From Parcubacteria group bacterium RIFCSPHIGHO2_01_FULL_47_10b (GTDB taxonomy: Bacteria > Patescibacteriota > Minisyncoccia > 2-01-FULL-47-10): a stretch of DNA of 6,401 nt. The notes under the pieces were generated by a model. That model worked only from the letters and a program-made list of their open reading frames with translations, did not search any database and was not told where the DNA came from. A program made the position numbers and the translations under genes. Within the stretch, counting starts at the first letter, position 1; each line of letters starts with the position of its first letter. Location of the stretch: positions 1 to 6,401 of the forward strand of contig MHXC01000038.1 of NCBI GenBank assembly GCA_001824325.1, given 5' to 3'. This document shows, in pieces, positions 6,226-6,401 of this stretch.

Positions 6226-6401
6226 TCAATTGCGTCGTGGGCGTGGCGCCCGCGGACCGTTGTGTGGAATGGGTGTTATATCTTTGATGAATGTCACGTC
6301 GAGGCCTTCGTTTGCAAGCGCTCGGATAACTGCTTCCCGGCCCGCACCGATGCCTTTCACGTATACCTCGATCTCTTTCACGCCTGATGCGCTGACTTTG
6401 T
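6226..6401 (-). CDS. rpsK: 30S ribosomal protein S11, C-terminal part (5' end beyond window)
   Basis: S11 lies on the 30S platform, where it binds 16S rRNA near the mRNA exit. Only the last 57 residues are visible. They contain [20 protein letters not shown] followed by [20 protein letters not shown], matching the family's GxGREAxIRAL and IxDVTP region. The end is [17 protein letters not shown], corresponding to the usual TPxPHNGCRPPKRRRV. The Cys after HNG is Pro here. The stop is TGA at 6226-6228. Its position directly before rpsD, then rpoA, is the standard bacterial alpha-operon arrangement. The start and N-terminal two thirds lie outside the window. Confidence 0.96.
   Translation of the reverse strand, partial: KVSASGVKEIEVYVKGIGAGREAVIRALANEGLDVTFIKDITPIPHNGPRAPRPRRN

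Overview
The window is entirely coded on the minus strand, so read it from high to low coordinates. It holds the distal part of a bacterial alpha (rpsK-rpsD-rpoA) operon, extended by rplQ, rplM and rpsI, and followed by glmS, which runs off the low-coordinate edge. Short or reshaped ribosomal proteins and this rpsK-rpsD-rpoA-rplQ-rplM-rpsI order suggest a Candidate Phyla Radiation (Patescibacteria) type bacterium. That placement is an inference from gene order and protein character only. The standard bacterial code fits all genes; no in-frame TGA was needed.

Layout, in transcription order: rpsK (S11) 3' end, 6226-6401; rpsD (S4), 5635-6192; rpoA (RNA polymerase alpha), 4623-5615; rplQ (L17), 4253-4603; rplM (L13), 3782-4237; rpsI (S9), 3183-3752; glmS (glutamine-fructose-6-phosphate aminotransferase), 1-3129. 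Gaps between genes are 15 to 53 nt, so no gene-free stretch approaches 300 nt. None of the six visible starts has a well-spaced Shine-Dalgarno sequence. No tRNA, rRNA, CRISPR array, insertion sequence or convincing terminator was seen.

The main discovery is inside glmS. Its reading frame is open for 1043 codons with no stop, but residues 72-582 (511 aa, 1384-2916) are not GlmS. They form a complete intein with splicing blocks A, B, F and G and a two-motif LAGLIDADG homing endonuclease. It sits between His and Ser of the conserved GH-(T/S)RWATHG segment, directly beside the glutamine-binding loop of the glutaminase domain. A functional enzyme therefore requires protein splicing. The intein has Cys1, a terminal Asn and Ser+1, but its penultimate residue is Asn instead of the usual His.

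The first six genes supply translation and transcription machinery. GlmS makes glucosamine-6-phosphate, which feeds UDP-GlcNAc and cell-wall synthesis. It may be co-transcribed with the ribosomal genes or use a weak candidate promoter in the 53-nt gap before it. Further oddities are a lysine/alanine-rich N-terminal extension on S9, an L13 lacking its usual C-terminal tail, altered DNA-contact positions in the alpha C-terminal domain, and a 15-nt tandem repeat between rpsK and rpsD.
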